Shown here one piece after another: positions 63,955 through 64,000 of a DNA stretch of 64,000 nucleotides (positions within the stretch are counted from its first letter, which is position 1; the number at the start of each line of letters is the position of its first letter). Both the position numbers and the translations under genes were made by a program. The stretch is taken from the NCBI GenBank assembly GCA_004154925.1, contig QJNS01000014.1:496001-560000 (forward strand), in the 5' to 3' direction. The notes below the pieces were generated by a model that was given only the letters and a program-made list of their open reading frames with translations, was not told the origin of the DNA and ran no database searches. The DNA is from Monosporascus cannonballus. Taxonomy: Eukaryota; Ascomycota; Sordariomycetes; Xylariales.

Positions 63955-64000
63955 ATTATTAATATTGTTATTATTATTACGGTTAATATTATTATTATTA
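63913..64000. repeat. ATT/AAT microsatellite
   Basis: Runs of TAA then ATT triplets with a few interruptions (AATATTG, ACGG), continuing to the window end. Confidence 0.8.

Noticed and set aside
1..64000. tRNA, rRNA or CRISPR features
   Set aside because: None seen by eye on either strand. A tRNAscan-SE run would settle tRNAs, as degraded copies in the arms are hard to judge.

Overview
The window looks like a two-compartment genome segment from a filamentous ascomycete (Pezizomycotina). The reasons are short GT-AG introns with CTAAC/CTGAC branch sites, a subgroup-C type chitinase next to a LysM protein, and very AT-rich flanks. Those flanks look like retrotransposons destroyed by repeat-induced point mutation (RIP): TpA enrichment, Trp codons turned to stops, Cys turned to Tyr. 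I cannot name the species.

Left arm (1-19,980). A minus-strand Gypsy element (H; right-hand LTR 11,791-11,997, integrase running off the left edge) is interrupted by a second minus-strand chromovirus (G, 1,509-8,642). G itself carries a 206-bp solo LTR with a 5-bp target duplication. H also holds a 187-bp solo LTR. A plus-strand chromovirus (F, 12,493-19,156) follows, sitting inside a degenerate satellite-like repeat.

Central island (about 19,980-35,190). Base composition is normal. From left to right it holds a fresh-looking 187-bp solo LTR (20,570-20,756), a decayed LysM gene fragment, a 304-residue orphan ORF on the minus strand (22,643-23,557), and a divergent pair. The pair is a secreted LysM protein (24,705-26,673, minus, 6 exons, 541 residues) and a very large secreted chitinase (27,986-34,697, plus, 15 exons in my model, about 1,890 codons). 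The chitinase reads signal peptide, two hevein-type chitin-binding domains, GH18, a Cys-rich region, a stretch with four dibasic sites, then a C-terminal NucA/NucB-type DNase motif. That is a killer-toxin-like layout: bind and cut a rival's cell wall, then deliver a nuclease. The LysM partner may shield the producer's own chitin. The gene carries one in-frame TAG at 28,941, just before the catalytic motif, of the kind RIP makes.

Right arm (35,190-64,000). Insertions are nested several deep and target-site duplications resolve the order. A plus-strand Gypsy element (E4) is split by E1 (36,235-50,869), which is itself split by E2 (40,901-48,288). E4 is split again by a solo LTR (51,890-52,331), by E3 (53,322-60,582) and by another solo LTR (61,255-61,684). 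E1, E2, E3, F and G are chromodomain Gypsy elements, and all keep traces of an antisense coiled-coil ORF between pol and the 3' LTR.

Exon limits, domain calls and target duplications were read by eye from the sequence. No database search was run.
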